Source: Cognataquiflexum aquatile | GTDB lineage: Bacteria; Bacteroidota; Bacteroidia; Cytophagales; Cyclobacteriaceae | Direction of reading: 5' to 3' | NCBI RefSeq assembly: GCF_003316845.1 | Contig: NZ_QMIK01000010.1 | Span: forward strand, 1 to 64,000 | Length of the DNA stretch: 64,000 bases | Part shown: piece by piece, positions 53,876 through 62,690 of the stretch | Numbering within the stretch: position 1 is the stretch's first letter | How the letters are laid out: each line of letters opens with the position of its first letter | Notes under the pieces: generated by a model | Databases searched by the model: none | Told to the model about the DNA's origin: nothing | Seen by the model: the letters and a program-made list of their open reading frames with translations, nothing else | Program-made: the position numbers and the translations under genes

Positions 53876-55249
53876 CTATCTCCCCCTCCCGCTTTTTTTC
53901 AATTCAATATCTGTCAGGTCGGCGACTTTGATTGGTTTGCCGGATTCGATGGAATTGCGGGCGGCGATGCCGACAAGAATGGACATGGCCCCGTCACGGG
54001 TTCCGGCGGATTGTCGGTAAGGATCGGCCATGTTGGGATCTAGGAAAAGTTTGTCCTTGAGCCGGGTATCTCCGCCTCCATGACCTCCGCCTCCGTGCGG
54101 AATTATGATCAATTCTGTTTCTCCAAAGTTTTTGGTCAGGCGGATTTCGTCCTCCTCCTTTTCCTCCCAAGGTTGGCTTTCTTTGATCCAAGCCTCTACG
54201 CGGCCTTTGGTACCGTTAAAGGCAATCCGGTAACCTTCATAGGGTGAATATGTTGTCAGCGAGTAACTCACCTGCACACCGTTCATATATCGGATCTGAA
54301 CCGCCATTTTATCATAAATATCAATGTCTTCCCTGAAAACACAGCCGTCTCGCAGGTAACCATCGTGGTGTTCATTGTTGACATAAAGGTCCACCATGTG
54401 CTTGCTTTTTGTGATGTCCCAATAAAAATCACATTTGGATTTGTGCGGACAGGGACGGCAATTGGTGCTTCGGAAAGGACCGTTTTTCCCATAAAATTCC
54501 AATGCACCATAAGCAAAAACTTCCTCCGGATCTGAGTCCAACCACCAATTGAGCAGGTCAAAGTGGTGCGTGGATTTGTGGACAAGCAGTGTTCCTCCTT
54601 TGGCTTTGTACCCGTGCCACCTGCGGAAATAATCTGCCCCGTGGGAGGTATTCAGGTACCAATGAAAATCCACGGAGGTGATGTCACCGATTTCGCCATT
54701 GCGGAGAATTTCATAGATCCGTTGACGGTGGGGTGAATAGCGGTAATTGAACGTGACGATGACTTTCTTGCCTGATTTGCGCTCGGCGTCAAGGATAGCC
54801 TGACACTTGTCTTCATCTGTAGTCATTGGTTTTTCAGTGATGACATTGATCCCTGCTTCCAAAGCCTTGATGATAAAGATGTGGTGGGTCGAATCCATGG
54901 TGGTGACGATGACTACGTCAGGTTTGCGCTCAACAAGCATTTGGTCAAAATCGGTAAACAGTGGACACGCCACTCCAAGGTAATTCTTTCCAAATTCCAA
55001 ACGACCGGGATTGTTATCGCAAAGGCCCACAAACTCGATCTGATCCTTGTAGACATTTTGCACGTCCCTTCCAAACATATTGGCTCCCCGAACTCCCAAG
55101 CCGACAAGTGCAATTTTCATTTTTGCGGCCGGGTTGTCATGAAGGGTGAGTGCTTCTGCAATGCCATTGAGAAAAACAGAACCTGCTGCAAGTGTCGCGG
55201 ATTTTGCTAAAAATTTCCTTCGTGAAGAATCAGTGGAATGGGTTTTCAT
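53876..55249 (-). CDS. Tat-exported Gfo/Idh/MocA family oxidoreductase
   Basis: The 457-residue protein has a twin-arginine signal (SRRKFLAKSATLAAGSVFLNG, RR at residues 10-11). The Rossmann domain has KIALVGLGVRGANMFGRDV and the catalytic EKPMTTDEDKC. The C-terminal domain has KGGTLLVHKSTHHFDLLNWW, a Cys cluster CRPCPHKSKC (about 257-266) and a glycine/histidine run HGGGGHGGGD (about 383-392). Exported Gfo/Idh proteins of this type are common in Bacteroidota next to carbohydrate genes; some act as glycosidases through an NAD-dependent mechanism. The substrate is unknown. It is separated from the cytoplasmic oxidoreductase by the transposase remnant. Confidence 0.88.
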   Translation of the reverse strand: MKTHSTDSSRRKFLAKSATLAAGSVFLNGIAEALTLHDNPAAKMKIALVGLGVRGANMFGRDVQNVYKDQIEFVGLCDNNPGRLEFGKNYLGVACPLFTDFDQMLVERKPDVVIVTTMDSTHHIFIIKALEAGINVITEKPMTTDEDKCQAILDAERKSGKKVIVTFNYRYSPHRQRIYEILRNGEIGDITSVDFHWYLNTSHGADYFRRWHGYKAKGGTLLVHKSTHHFDLLNWWLDSDPEEVFAYGALEFYGKNGPFRSTNCRPCPHKSKCDFYWDITKSKHMVDLYVNNEHHDGYLRDGCVFREDIDIYDKMAVQIRYMNGVQVSYSLTTYSPYEGYRIAFNGTKGRVEAWIKESQPWEEKEEDEIRLTKNFGETELIIIPHGGGGHGGGDTRLKDKLFLDPNMADPYRQSAGTRDGAMSILVGIAARNSIESGKPIKVADLTDIELKKSGRGR

Positions 55250-55391
55250 GAGTTTGGACTGTTGGTTGATCTTAAAAATATCAAATTAAGGTTTAATGTC
55301 CATCCTTTTCTTTCGGGTAGGATTTGATTTTTTGAAAAAAGGATATAGGGGAAAATTCAAAATGGTTTACAGATTTATTTGATATCTAATT

Positions 55392-55490
55392 CAACCCCTA
55401 TCAGGGTTGTTGGCTTTCTTGAAGATTTCTTTTGCCGCCGGATTTCATCCGGGGTAAATAACCTGATGGTATTTAATCCCTTTCGGGATT
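55392..55490. repeat. Three short palindromes in tandem
   Basis: Three short inverted repeats follow one another: CAACCCCTATCAGGGTTG (55392-55409), CCGGATTTCATCCGG (55438-55452) and AATCCCTTTCGGGATT (55475-55490). No gene is present. The arrangement resembles REP-like repeat remnants seen in Bacteroidota, possibly related to transposases of the type found 2 kb away. Confidence 0.6.
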
Positions 55491-55690
55491 GGCGTGAAAA
55501 TATGTCTCCAATATTTTTATATAATATCAAAGTGAAATATGTCAGTCTCTTTGAACAAAAATGAGAAGGATAATTTCTAAGAACCATTTCCAAAAAAAGA
55601 AAAACCATGACTTTTATCATCTTCTCCAGCAGTATTGGTCATGAAAATCCGCAGCCTAAAAAGTGAAATTTGTGGGAAATATTTGTAGCA

Positions 55691-57052
55691 ATGACAGCAA
55701 TCTCACCACGACTTCTTCAAAAATATAACGTTCCTGCACCACGCTATACGTCCTATCCGACAGTACCTCTTTGGGCCGACGACCTCAATGAACGGGGTTG
55801 GATCAGTTTAGTCAAAAAGGCCTATGAGGACTTTGGGGAATCGGAAGGAATCACCCTTTATATCCATCTTCCTTACTGCGAAAGCCTCTGCACCTATTGC
55901 GGCTGCAACAAAAGGATCACCAAAAACCACGCTGTAGAAACGCCCTACATCACTACAATCATGAATGAGTGGGATGCTTATCTGAAAATATTAGATACAA
56001 AACCCAAACTTGCCGGAATCCATCTTGGTGGGGGAACACCCACATTTTTTTCCCCTGATTCATTGGAAGAAATGTTGGGAATAATCATCGGGAGTTCGGA
56101 AGTCATGCCCGATGCCGAATTCAGTTTTGAAGGACATCCCAACAATACCACACGTGGGCATTTGCAGACTTTGTTTGATCTTGGTTTCCGAAGGGTGAGT
56201 TACGGCATTCAGGATTTCAATGAAGAAGTCCAAAAAGCAATCCACCGCATTCAGCCCTTTGAGCGGGTCAAGGAAGCCACCGATGTGGCACGGGAAATCG
56301 GATATACCTCGGTGAATTTTGATCTGATCTATGGCTTGCCACATCAGACAGCCGAGACGATCAGCGCTACTTTTGAGAAAGTCGCCGAACTCAAACCGGA
56401 CCGCATTGCCTTTTATAGCTATGCCCACCTGCCATCGGCATTTCCTGCCCAAAAAAGTTTTGAGCAATTTCTCCCCAAGGAATCAGAAAAAAGGAATCTC
56501 TACGAAAAAGGAAAACAAATCCTCACAGAAATGGGATACCTGGAGGTTGGGATGGACCATTTTGCCTTGGAAAATGATCCGCTTTATATCGCCAAGAAAA
56601 ACAAAACCCTCCACCGTAACTTCATGGGGTATACCACCTCGCCGTCAAAGATATTGTTGGGCTTAGGCAACAGTTCCATTTCCGATGTGTATTATGCTTA
56701 CGCCCAAAACACCAAGGAAATTGACCTTTACAAAGAACAAATCAGCTTGGGACATTTTGCCATCAGCAAAGGACACATGATGTCAAAGGAAGATATCGAA
56801 ACCAGAAACCTGATTTTGAAACTAATCTGCAACCATGAGGCCGATTGGAACTTCTGTTACTATTCTGTATTGGGAAAGAGGAATTGGGACAAACTCAAAA
56901 CATTTGCTGAAGAGGGAATCATCGAATTTGACGCCAAGGGAATCAAAATCCTGGCTACAGGACTTCCATTTGTCCGAAACGTATGCATGGTTTTTGACCT
57001 CAGGATGCAGGAAAAAGAGGAAAGGAAGTTTGGATTCAGTAAATCAATTTGA
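55691..57052 (+). CDS. hemN: Oxygen-independent coproporphyrinogen III oxidase
   Basis: HemN is a radical SAM enzyme that decarboxylates coproporphyrinogen III to protoporphyrinogen IX without oxygen. The 453-residue protein shows RYTSYPTVPLW and the radical SAM cluster region YIHLPYCESLCTYCGCNK (C63, C67, C70, plus C72). GGGTPTFFSPDSLEEML, the HRIQPFERV segment and the C-terminal HemN domain follow. The CxxxCxxCxC arrangement identifies genuine HemN over HemW-type proteins. The start at 55691 (MTAISPRLLQKYNVPAPRYTSYP) fits the family. It is probably active under low oxygen; no regulator site was seen. Confidence 0.94.
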   Translation: MTAISPRLLQKYNVPAPRYTSYPTVPLWADDLNERGWISLVKKAYEDFGESEGITLYIHLPYCESLCTYCGCNKRITKNHAVETPYITTIMNEWDAYLKILDTKPKLAGIHLGGGTPTFFSPDSLEEMLGIIIGSSEVMPDAEFSFEGHPNNTTRGHLQTLFDLGFRRVSYGIQDFNEEVQKAIHRIQPFERVKEATDVAREIGYTSVNFDLIYGLPHQTAETISATFEKVAELKPDRIAFYSYAHLPSAFPAQKSFEQFLPKESEKRNLYEKGKQILTEMGYLEVGMDHFALENDPLYIAKKNKTLHRNFMGYTTSPSKILLGLGNSSISDVYYAYAQNTKEIDLYKEQISLGHFAISKGHMMSKEDIETRNLILKLICNHEADWNFCYYSVLGKRNWDKLKTFAEEGIIEFDAKGIKILATGLPFVRNVCMVFDLRMQEKEERKFGFSKSI

Positions 57053-57056
57053 AAAA

Positions 57057-57109
57057 TGGTTATTTGGTTAATGGTTATTGGTTATTTGGTTATTTGGTTA
57101 TTTGGTTAA
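57057..57109. repeat. Tandem repeat of GGTTATTT units after hemN
   Basis: About six copies of a 7-8 base unit (TGGTTATT, TTGGTTATT variants) occupy this 53-base stretch, starting five bases after the hemN stop. It is not coding and lies before a strong terminator. The copies differ slightly in length, suggesting slippage. Confidence 0.6.
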
Positions 57110-57196
57110 TAAATTGAAGTAATATCAAATCGTATCCCAATATCCACTAATATCATTTAAATGCTTTAGTCGTTTTGTAAACCCGTATAACTATAG

Positions 57197-57221
57197 AAAA
57201 AGCCCCGATTTGGGGCTTTTT
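57197..57221. terminator. Bidirectional terminator between hemN and the GH9 gene
   Basis: AAAAAGCCCC (57197-57206) pairs with GGGGCTTTTT (57212-57221) around a five-base loop. It serves the convergent hemN and GH9 genes. Confidence 0.85.
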
Positions 57222-57291
57222 ATATTTCTGGATTGGTTTACTTTTTATCGCCATTGTCAGTGTCCCCACTGACAATTTTCTCCTTCGAATC

Positions 57292-59079
57292 TCACTTTCC
57301 CTTACTAAAATGTGTCATCATCAAAATCGACCCGGCGGTGCCGTCCATCGTGGGTTCGTTGGTGCTGTAATCGCCCACATCGTCATGGTAGACGACATGT
57401 TCATTTTGGAATTGGGCAAAAACATCCGGTTTCAAAAGCCTCAAACCAAGCAGATTGTTGTAAATCGAAGTATAGACCGGTCCATCCACCAAACCTCCGG
57501 GCACCTGCATACCCAACAGCACAAAGGGCGCTGTATGCACCTCCACAGGATATTCTCCTCGTTCAGGCATTTTGGTAAACATGGATGTTCCCCAAGGATT
57601 TCTACCAAAAAGCCAATCCCGCTGCGCATTCAAAAAGGGCTCAAACTGCTTGTCACCGCTCATTTTCTCATACAATATCACCTGTGTGGCCAAGCTTGTC
57701 AAGAGATTATTGCTGCACCAAATGAAAGGAACTCCCACGTGAAAAGGGTTTTGCTGCGCCCGCTTCAATGTATATTTGATTCCGTCAAAGTAATATCCCT
57801 CCAAAGTTTTTTTGAAATCAGCATCCACAACGCCATGAAGTGCAAAATGTCCCATGTTGATAAAGGGATACAACTGGTAATGGGAAGCAGAATCTTTGAC
57901 CGTCCAACTGTCAGATGTGTTGCTCAGTACAGCATATTTTTTGGCTTGTTCCAGGTAGTTTTTGTCCTTGGTGGTTTTATACAATTCGGCAGCCGCCCAC
58001 TCCATGTCATCCGCCCATGTTTCTTCATTGTAGCGGTAAGGCGCACCGTAGGAGTTCCCCTGTTGGTAGCCTTCCTGCTTCCTGCCCATTTGGTAGAGTG
58101 AAATGGCCGCTTTCCGACATGTCCCGGCAAACTCCGGATCTTTCAAATCCTTTTCCCAGATCCTTGACGCCAAAGCCAAAGCCGCAGCACTTCTTCCGGC
58201 AAGGTTGGCCACTCCGGTTGCTTCACTTTGGTACTTCATCAGGCCCTGTGGCTTTCCTGTAGCAAAGTATGCTGCCCGGTAGGAATTGGCACCCCAACCA
58301 TAATCCGCATTGTCTTTGTTTGGAATCTTAAAACCCCTGTGGTCCCTGTCGTCAGCTACCTGATGGAAAAGTTGGTCAGGTGCCGGATGCATTTTTAGAA
58401 TCCAATCAAGGCCCCACTTAGCTTCGTCCAATACGTCTGCAATTCCGTTTGGACCGGATTGTCCCAAGGCATTTACCTTGTCCTCAAACCTGTCAGGGTA
58501 CAGTTCATACGCCATCAGCATGTGCGCAGTCGCATAGCTGGAAGTGATGAGGTACTTGAGTTGGTCGCCGGCATCGTGCCAACCGCCACTCAGGTCCACA
58601 TAGGTGCTATCTGCCTTCGGGCCAAAAAATGTCCGTCCGTCTTTTGCATGGCAGACCATGTCCAAAGTGGGATTGTAACCACATCGCTGCTGCCGCATAA
58701 ATTCTAATAGAGATTCCTGTTGTCCGGTGTAGGCCTCCTCTCCGATCGGAAAAACCGATGATTGGCTTTTGCTTTTTTTCCCTTGGAGAAAATAGGCTCC
58801 GGGTTCGGTGACTTGGGAAAAATCAGCTTCCCAATACAGGAAACCTCCCCATTCGTTGGTTTGGAGTCTTTCGGGCTTGATTTCCAAAGCTACTTTTCCT
58901 GTGGCTTGGTTGATAAGTTGGAAGTTTTCTTTGACAGTATTCTTACTGAAAACGACCGCAACTTTGGTATCGGAAGGCAGGTAACCTAGTTGGTTGATGC
59001 GGATGTGGGTCTCTTCATTGGAAAAGAGATTATTCAGTAAAATCAGAAAAACCGACAATGTCTTAAAATTTAGCAACAT
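57292..59079 (-). CDS. Glycoside hydrolase family 9 (endoglucanase-like)
   Basis: The 595-residue secreted enzyme has a short signal peptide, an N-terminal Ig-like CelD_N domain (HIRINQLGYLPSDTKVAVVFS, about 25-105) and a GH9 catalytic (alpha/alpha)6 barrel. Catalytic residues seen are D169 and D172 in SGGWHDAGDQLKY and E575 in STNEPTMDGTAG. GH9 enzymes hydrolyse beta-1,4-glucans by inversion. No carbohydrate-binding module or PUL (SusC/SusD) is present, so the natural substrate is uncertain; a lichenan or oligo-glucan is possible. The neighbours are hemN (convergent) and a toxin-antitoxin pair (divergent). Confidence 0.92.
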   Translation of the reverse strand: MLLNFKTLSVFLILLNNLFSNEETHIRINQLGYLPSDTKVAVVFSKNTVKENFQLINQATGKVALEIKPERLQTNEWGGFLYWEADFSQVTEPGAYFLQGKKSKSQSSVFPIGEEAYTGQQESLLEFMRQQRCGYNPTLDMVCHAKDGRTFFGPKADSTYVDLSGGWHDAGDQLKYLITSSYATAHMLMAYELYPDRFEDKVNALGQSGPNGIADVLDEAKWGLDWILKMHPAPDQLFHQVADDRDHRGFKIPNKDNADYGWGANSYRAAYFATGKPQGLMKYQSEATGVANLAGRSAAALALASRIWEKDLKDPEFAGTCRKAAISLYQMGRKQEGYQQGNSYGAPYRYNEETWADDMEWAAAELYKTTKDKNYLEQAKKYAVLSNTSDSWTVKDSASHYQLYPFINMGHFALHGVVDADFKKTLEGYYFDGIKYTLKRAQQNPFHVGVPFIWCSNNLLTSLATQVILYEKMSGDKQFEPFLNAQRDWLFGRNPWGTSMFTKMPERGEYPVEVHTAPFVLLGMQVPGGLVDGPVYTSIYNNLLGLRLLKPDVFAQFQNEHVVYHDDVGDYSTNEPTMDGTAGSILMMTHFSKGK

Positions 59080-59223
59080 GCTCTTTCAATTTTGGGTAAT
59101 TGATGAATGGAGATTTTCAAGTGGATTCAAGATTGAAAATAGCAAAATTGGAACTGAATAGTTTTGTTATTTGCTTATCGGTATTAAATTGATGTTCATT
59201 TCCATTTTAGATTTATAAAAACC

Positions 59224-59424
59224 ATGAGTCACTTAGTCATTAATCCCGGAACCGAAAAAGAAAAGGCATTTTTGAAAGAATTACTTCAAAAACTTGGCTA
59301 TGAATCTGTCGAGATTGATTTGGAAGAAGCTGAGGACATTTCACTTTTGGACATGATGGTTAAAGAAAAAAAAGGCGATTATGTTTCTAAATCAGAGGTT
59401 TTAAAAGCTTTAGGCAAAAAATGA
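59224..59424 (+). CDS. Small antitoxin-like protein
   Basis: This 66-residue acidic protein has no strongly recognised family. The sequence (EKAFLKELLQKLGYESVEIDLEEAEDISLLDMM) suggests a helical antitoxin. It overlaps the RelE/ParE-type toxin gene by four bases (59421-59424), with the antitoxin first, as usual for type II modules. The N-terminus could form a DNA-binding region for autoregulation, but no motif is clear. A -7 element TAGTTTTG lies about 70 bases upstream, without a convincing -33. Confidence 0.75.
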   Translation: MSHLVINPGTEKEKAFLKELLQKLGYESVEIDLEEAEDISLLDMMVKEKKGDYVSKSEVLKALGKK

Positions 59425-59687
59425 ATTTACTTTTTGAAAAATCTTTTTTAAAGGATGTTGAAAAACTCAAAAATGATGACATCAAACTGGAAGTGATTGA
59501 AATAATCAATCTTTTGGAAGAGATAAAATCATTTGATTCTATCAATAACCTTAAAAAATTAAAGGGTCATAAAACCGCATATAGAATTAGGATGGGTGAT
59601 TATAGACTCGGGCTTTTCTTTGAAAATGGAAATCTCATCCTAACAAGGTTTCTCCATAGAAAAGATGTTTATAAAAAATTCCCCTAA
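59421..59687 (+). CDS. RelE/ParE-family toxin
   Basis: The 88-residue protein matches the RelE/ParE fold: an N-terminal helical pair (FLKDVEKLKNDDIKLEVIEIINLLEEIK), LKKLKGHKTAYRIRMGDYRLGLFFENGNLILTRFLHRKDVYKKFP with the conserved Y/F-R-I-R-x-G-D-Y-R-x-x-x-x motif and C-terminal HRKDVY. RelE members cleave mRNA on the ribosome, ParE members poison gyrase; the sequence does not separate the two with certainty. It overlaps the antitoxin gene by four bases. The module stands alone between the GH9 and serine hydrolase genes. Confidence 0.88.
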   Translation: MNLLFEKSFLKDVEKLKNDDIKLEVIEIINLLEEIKSFDSINNLKKLKGHKTAYRIRMGDYRLGLFFENGNLILTRFLHRKDVYKKFP

Positions 59688-59888
59688 GTTTTTTTTCCCT
59701 TTCCTCTTTACTTTCAAATTAATTCTTTCAAGAAGAATTCGCCGACCAGGAAACAGGATTTCAAAGATGATCATCGGTTCGACTATTTTTTTGAATAAAA
59801 AACCAAAATAAACGACCGTACAAATATCATTGACAGCATAAAATAGACTTTTTGATTATCTTAAAAATTCATTTCCAATCCCGTCCCT

Positions 59889-61193
59889 ATGAACATCAAC
59901 CCAAGATCAATCTTCCAATTCTTGATCTGCTTTTTGGTCAGTTCAAGCTTATTGGCCCAAACCACTTCCATCAAAAAATCTCCTCCCCTTTCCGAAGCTG
60001 CAGCCCAAAACGTGGGCATTTCTCCCGAAAGGTTAAAGAAATTGGATGCGATGTTGGAGGAATCCATCAAAAATGAAGAATTGCCTGGATTAGTAGCGCT
60101 CATCGTCCGTAACGGTAAAATCGTGTACCACTCTGCAAAAGGCTTTGCAGATGTTGAATCCGGCAAACCCATGCAGAAAGATGCGATTTTTAGAATTGCC
60201 TCCCAGACAAAAGCCATCACCTCCACTGCGGTCATGATGCTTTGGGAAGAAGGAAAATTCAGGTTGGACGATCCGATTTCTAAGTTTATCCCTGAATTCA
60301 AAAACCCGCAGGTTCTTAAAGGTTTTCATTATGCTGACACTAGCTTTAGTACAGTACCTGCAAATCAGGATATCACGATAAGACATTTGTTGACACATAG
60401 TGCAGGGATAGGTTATGGTGGTATCGATCAGGATGAGCGGATGAGGATGATTTATCAAAAAGCAGGAATCGTTGATGCTTTTGATACCAAGGGTATGACG
60501 AATGAGATAAACATTAAGAAATTAGCAAAACTACCTCTTCATCAGAATCCGGGCGAGAAATTTATTTATTCTATGAGCATTGACGTTTTGGGGTATTTGG
60601 TGGAAATTGTTTCAGGGATGCCATTGGACAGATTTTTCAGGGATCGTATTTTTTCACCTTTGGGGATGAAGGATTCCTGGTTTTACCTGCCTGAGAACTT
60701 AGCCCCTAGATTGGTGAATCTTTATTTTTCTGAGAATGGCTCTTGGATCACAACGCCTAAAGGATTTATGTGGGACACATCTTATCCCATTTCAGGTTCA
60801 AAAAGCCTCTTTTCCGGAGGGGGAGGATTAAGTAGTACTTCCATGGATTATGCTATTTTTTTACAGATGTACCTTAATGGAGGAGAATATAACGGTGTTC
60901 GGATTTTGAGCAGGAAAACAATTGAGACCATGATGGCTCACCAATCGGTCGATTTAAGTGGAGATGAAGGAATATATCATGGTCTTGCCTTTGCGGTCGC
61001 TTCCGAAAAAACGATTTCAATAGGTGGATCTGGAAGTGTCGGGACTTTTCAATGGGGAGGTGCTTTCAATACCCAGTATTTTGCCGATCCGAAAGAAAAC
61101 CTGATAGGCATAATCATGAAACAAACACTTGGCGTAGACGAAATTATAGGAGGAAACTTTAAACAAAGAGTATATTCCCTCTTGGAAAACTGA
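59889..61193 (+). CDS. Beta-lactamase-fold serine hydrolase (first tandem copy)
   Basis: The 434-residue secreted protein has a signal peptide (to LLAQ) and a class C/PBP-like serine hydrolase fold. The catalytic SxxK is S105-K108 (ASQTKAITST). The second motif is Y227 (FIYSMS, in place of YxN), and GGSGSVGTFQWGG stands for the K/H-T-G box. Such proteins may be esterases, peptidases or beta-lactamases of low activity. It is a tandem paralogue of the gene at 61245. The first ~140 residues are almost identical and the rest diverges, which looks like partial gene conversion. Confidence 0.9.
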   Translation: MNINPRSIFQFLICFLVSSSLLAQTTSIKKSPPLSEAAAQNVGISPERLKKLDAMLEESIKNEELPGLVALIVRNGKIVYHSAKGFADVESGKPMQKDAIFRIASQTKAITSTAVMMLWEEGKFRLDDPISKFIPEFKNPQVLKGFHYADTSFSTVPANQDITIRHLLTHSAGIGYGGIDQDERMRMIYQKAGIVDAFDTKGMTNEINIKKLAKLPLHQNPGEKFIYSMSIDVLGYLVEIVSGMPLDRFFRDRIFSPLGMKDSWFYLPENLAPRLVNLYFSENGSWITTPKGFMWDTSYPISGSKSLFSGGGGLSSTSMDYAIFLQMYLNGGEYNGVRILSRKTIETMMAHQSVDLSGDEGIYHGLAFAVASEKTISIGGSGSVGTFQWGGAFNTQYFADPKENLIGIIMKQTLGVDEIIGGNFKQRVYSLLEN

Positions 61194-61244
61194 ATCTGCC
61201 CTTTGACCAAAACAAATAATTATACCCTTAAACACTAAATCCAA

Positions 61245-62543
61245 ATGACCTCATTGATCAAAAAAATCATTTTTGTTTTTGTATTCCAGTTTGTGTGCAT
61301 ACTTGGAATAGCCCAAACCACTTCCATCAAAAAATCTCCTCCTCTATCTGAGGCTGCAGCGCAAAGTGTGGGGATTTCTCCCGAGCGGTTAAAGAAATTA
61401 GATGCCATGTTGGAGGAGTCCATCAAAAATGAAGAATTGCCCGGTTTGGTAGCGCTTATCGTCCGCAACGGTAAAATCGTCTATCACTCGGCGAAAGGAT
61501 TTGCAGATGTGGAATCCGGCAAGGCAATGCAAAAAGATGCGATTTTCAGGATCGCGTCCCAGACAAAAGCCATCACCTCAACAGCTGTCATGATGCTGTG
61601 GGAAGAAGGGAAATTCAGGTTGGACGATCCGATATCGAAATTTATCCCTGAATTCAAAAACCCTCAGGTTTTGCAGAATTTCCGCTTTGGCGACACTTCC
61701 TACACGGCTGTTGCCGCCAATAAGGAAATCACCATCCGCCACCTGTTGACCCATACTTCAGGTTTGGGCTATGGCGTGATCGATGGAGACGAGAGGATGC
61801 GGATGATTTACAACAAAGCCGGGATCATAGACCTCTACACGACAGAAAATATCAGCATCGGGGATAATGTGAAGAAGTTGGCCAAACTGCCACTCCATCA
61901 CAATCCGGGAGAAAAATTCACTTATTCCGAAGGATTGGATGTATTGGGATATTTGGTCGAAATCGTGTCAGGCAAGCCATTCGATCAGTTTTTGAGAGAG
62001 CGATTATTTGAGCCTTTGGGCATGCAGGATACCTGGTTTTACCTTCCTGAGGCAAAAGCTTCAAGATTGGTTACCATCCACCGCAAAGCAAATGGCAAAT
62101 GGGAAGGTTTTCCGACCACTTTCTATGATCCCAATTACCCCATTACCGGAGCAAAAAGATTCTTCTCGGGAGGGGCTGGACTTTCCAGCACTGCCAAAGA
62201 TTACGCCACTTTCCTTCAGATGTATCTCAATGGTGGAGAACTCAATGGTGTCAGAATCCTTAGCCGAACTACCATCGAAACCATGATGCAAAATCAGACC
62301 GGAAATCTTTGGGGCGGAGGAAAGCATTACGGGTTGGCTTTTGGTGTGGTCAATGAGAAAGGAATCGCCGAAGGAGGTGCAGGAAGTGTGGGAACATTCG
62401 ATTGGGGAGGCTATTTCAACACCCAATATTTTGCCGATCCCGAGGAAAAAATCATCGGCATCCTCATGAAACAAACCCAACAAATCAGCGAGGAAACAGG
62501 CTGGAAATTCCGTCAGATGATATTCACTTTGGTGGATGATTGA
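61245..62543 (+). CDS. Beta-lactamase-fold serine hydrolase (second tandem copy)
   Basis: The 432-residue protein is a paralogue of its upstream neighbour, with its own signal peptide. SxxK lies in ASQTKAITST, the Tyr motif in FTYSEG, and GGAGSVGTFDWGG in the third box. The segment 61311-61672 matches 59955-60316 of the first gene without gaps, mainly with third-position changes. Only about 50 bases separate the genes, so they are probably one transcript. Substrates are unknown. The differing second halves may give the two enzymes different specificity. Confidence 0.9.
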   Translation: MTSLIKKIIFVFVFQFVCILGIAQTTSIKKSPPLSEAAAQSVGISPERLKKLDAMLEESIKNEELPGLVALIVRNGKIVYHSAKGFADVESGKAMQKDAIFRIASQTKAITSTAVMMLWEEGKFRLDDPISKFIPEFKNPQVLQNFRFGDTSYTAVAANKEITIRHLLTHTSGLGYGVIDGDERMRMIYNKAGIIDLYTTENISIGDNVKKLAKLPLHHNPGEKFTYSEGLDVLGYLVEIVSGKPFDQFLRERLFEPLGMQDTWFYLPEAKASRLVTIHRKANGKWEGFPTTFYDPNYPITGAKRFFSGGAGLSSTAKDYATFLQMYLNGGELNGVRILSRTTIETMMQNQTGNLWGGGKHYGLAFGVVNEKGIAEGGAGSVGTFDWGGYFNTQYFADPEEKIIGILMKQTQQISEETGWKFRQMIFTLVDD

Positions 62544-62690
62544 GGGATAGTTTGACAGACCACAGTCCACCGTCGACTGTGGATTCACTTGAACTTAAGG
62601 TTTTTTTTATCTTGCTTATATCTTGATAGACTAATTGAAAAGATAATTATTGGGTAATTTAAATGAACCGACTGCCAGAAAAATTAAATA

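Noticed and set aside
55375-55620. 81-codon minus-strand frame over the three palindromes
   Set aside because: The frame is made from repeat DNA and non-coding sequence and resembles no protein.
55600-55690. Fnr-type operator upstream of hemN
   Set aside because: No palindrome like TTGATnnnnATCAA or TGACATATATCA could be found there.
57310-58101. 263-codon plus-strand frame opposite the GH9 gene
   Set aside because: It is an antisense shadow of the GH9 catalytic domain.
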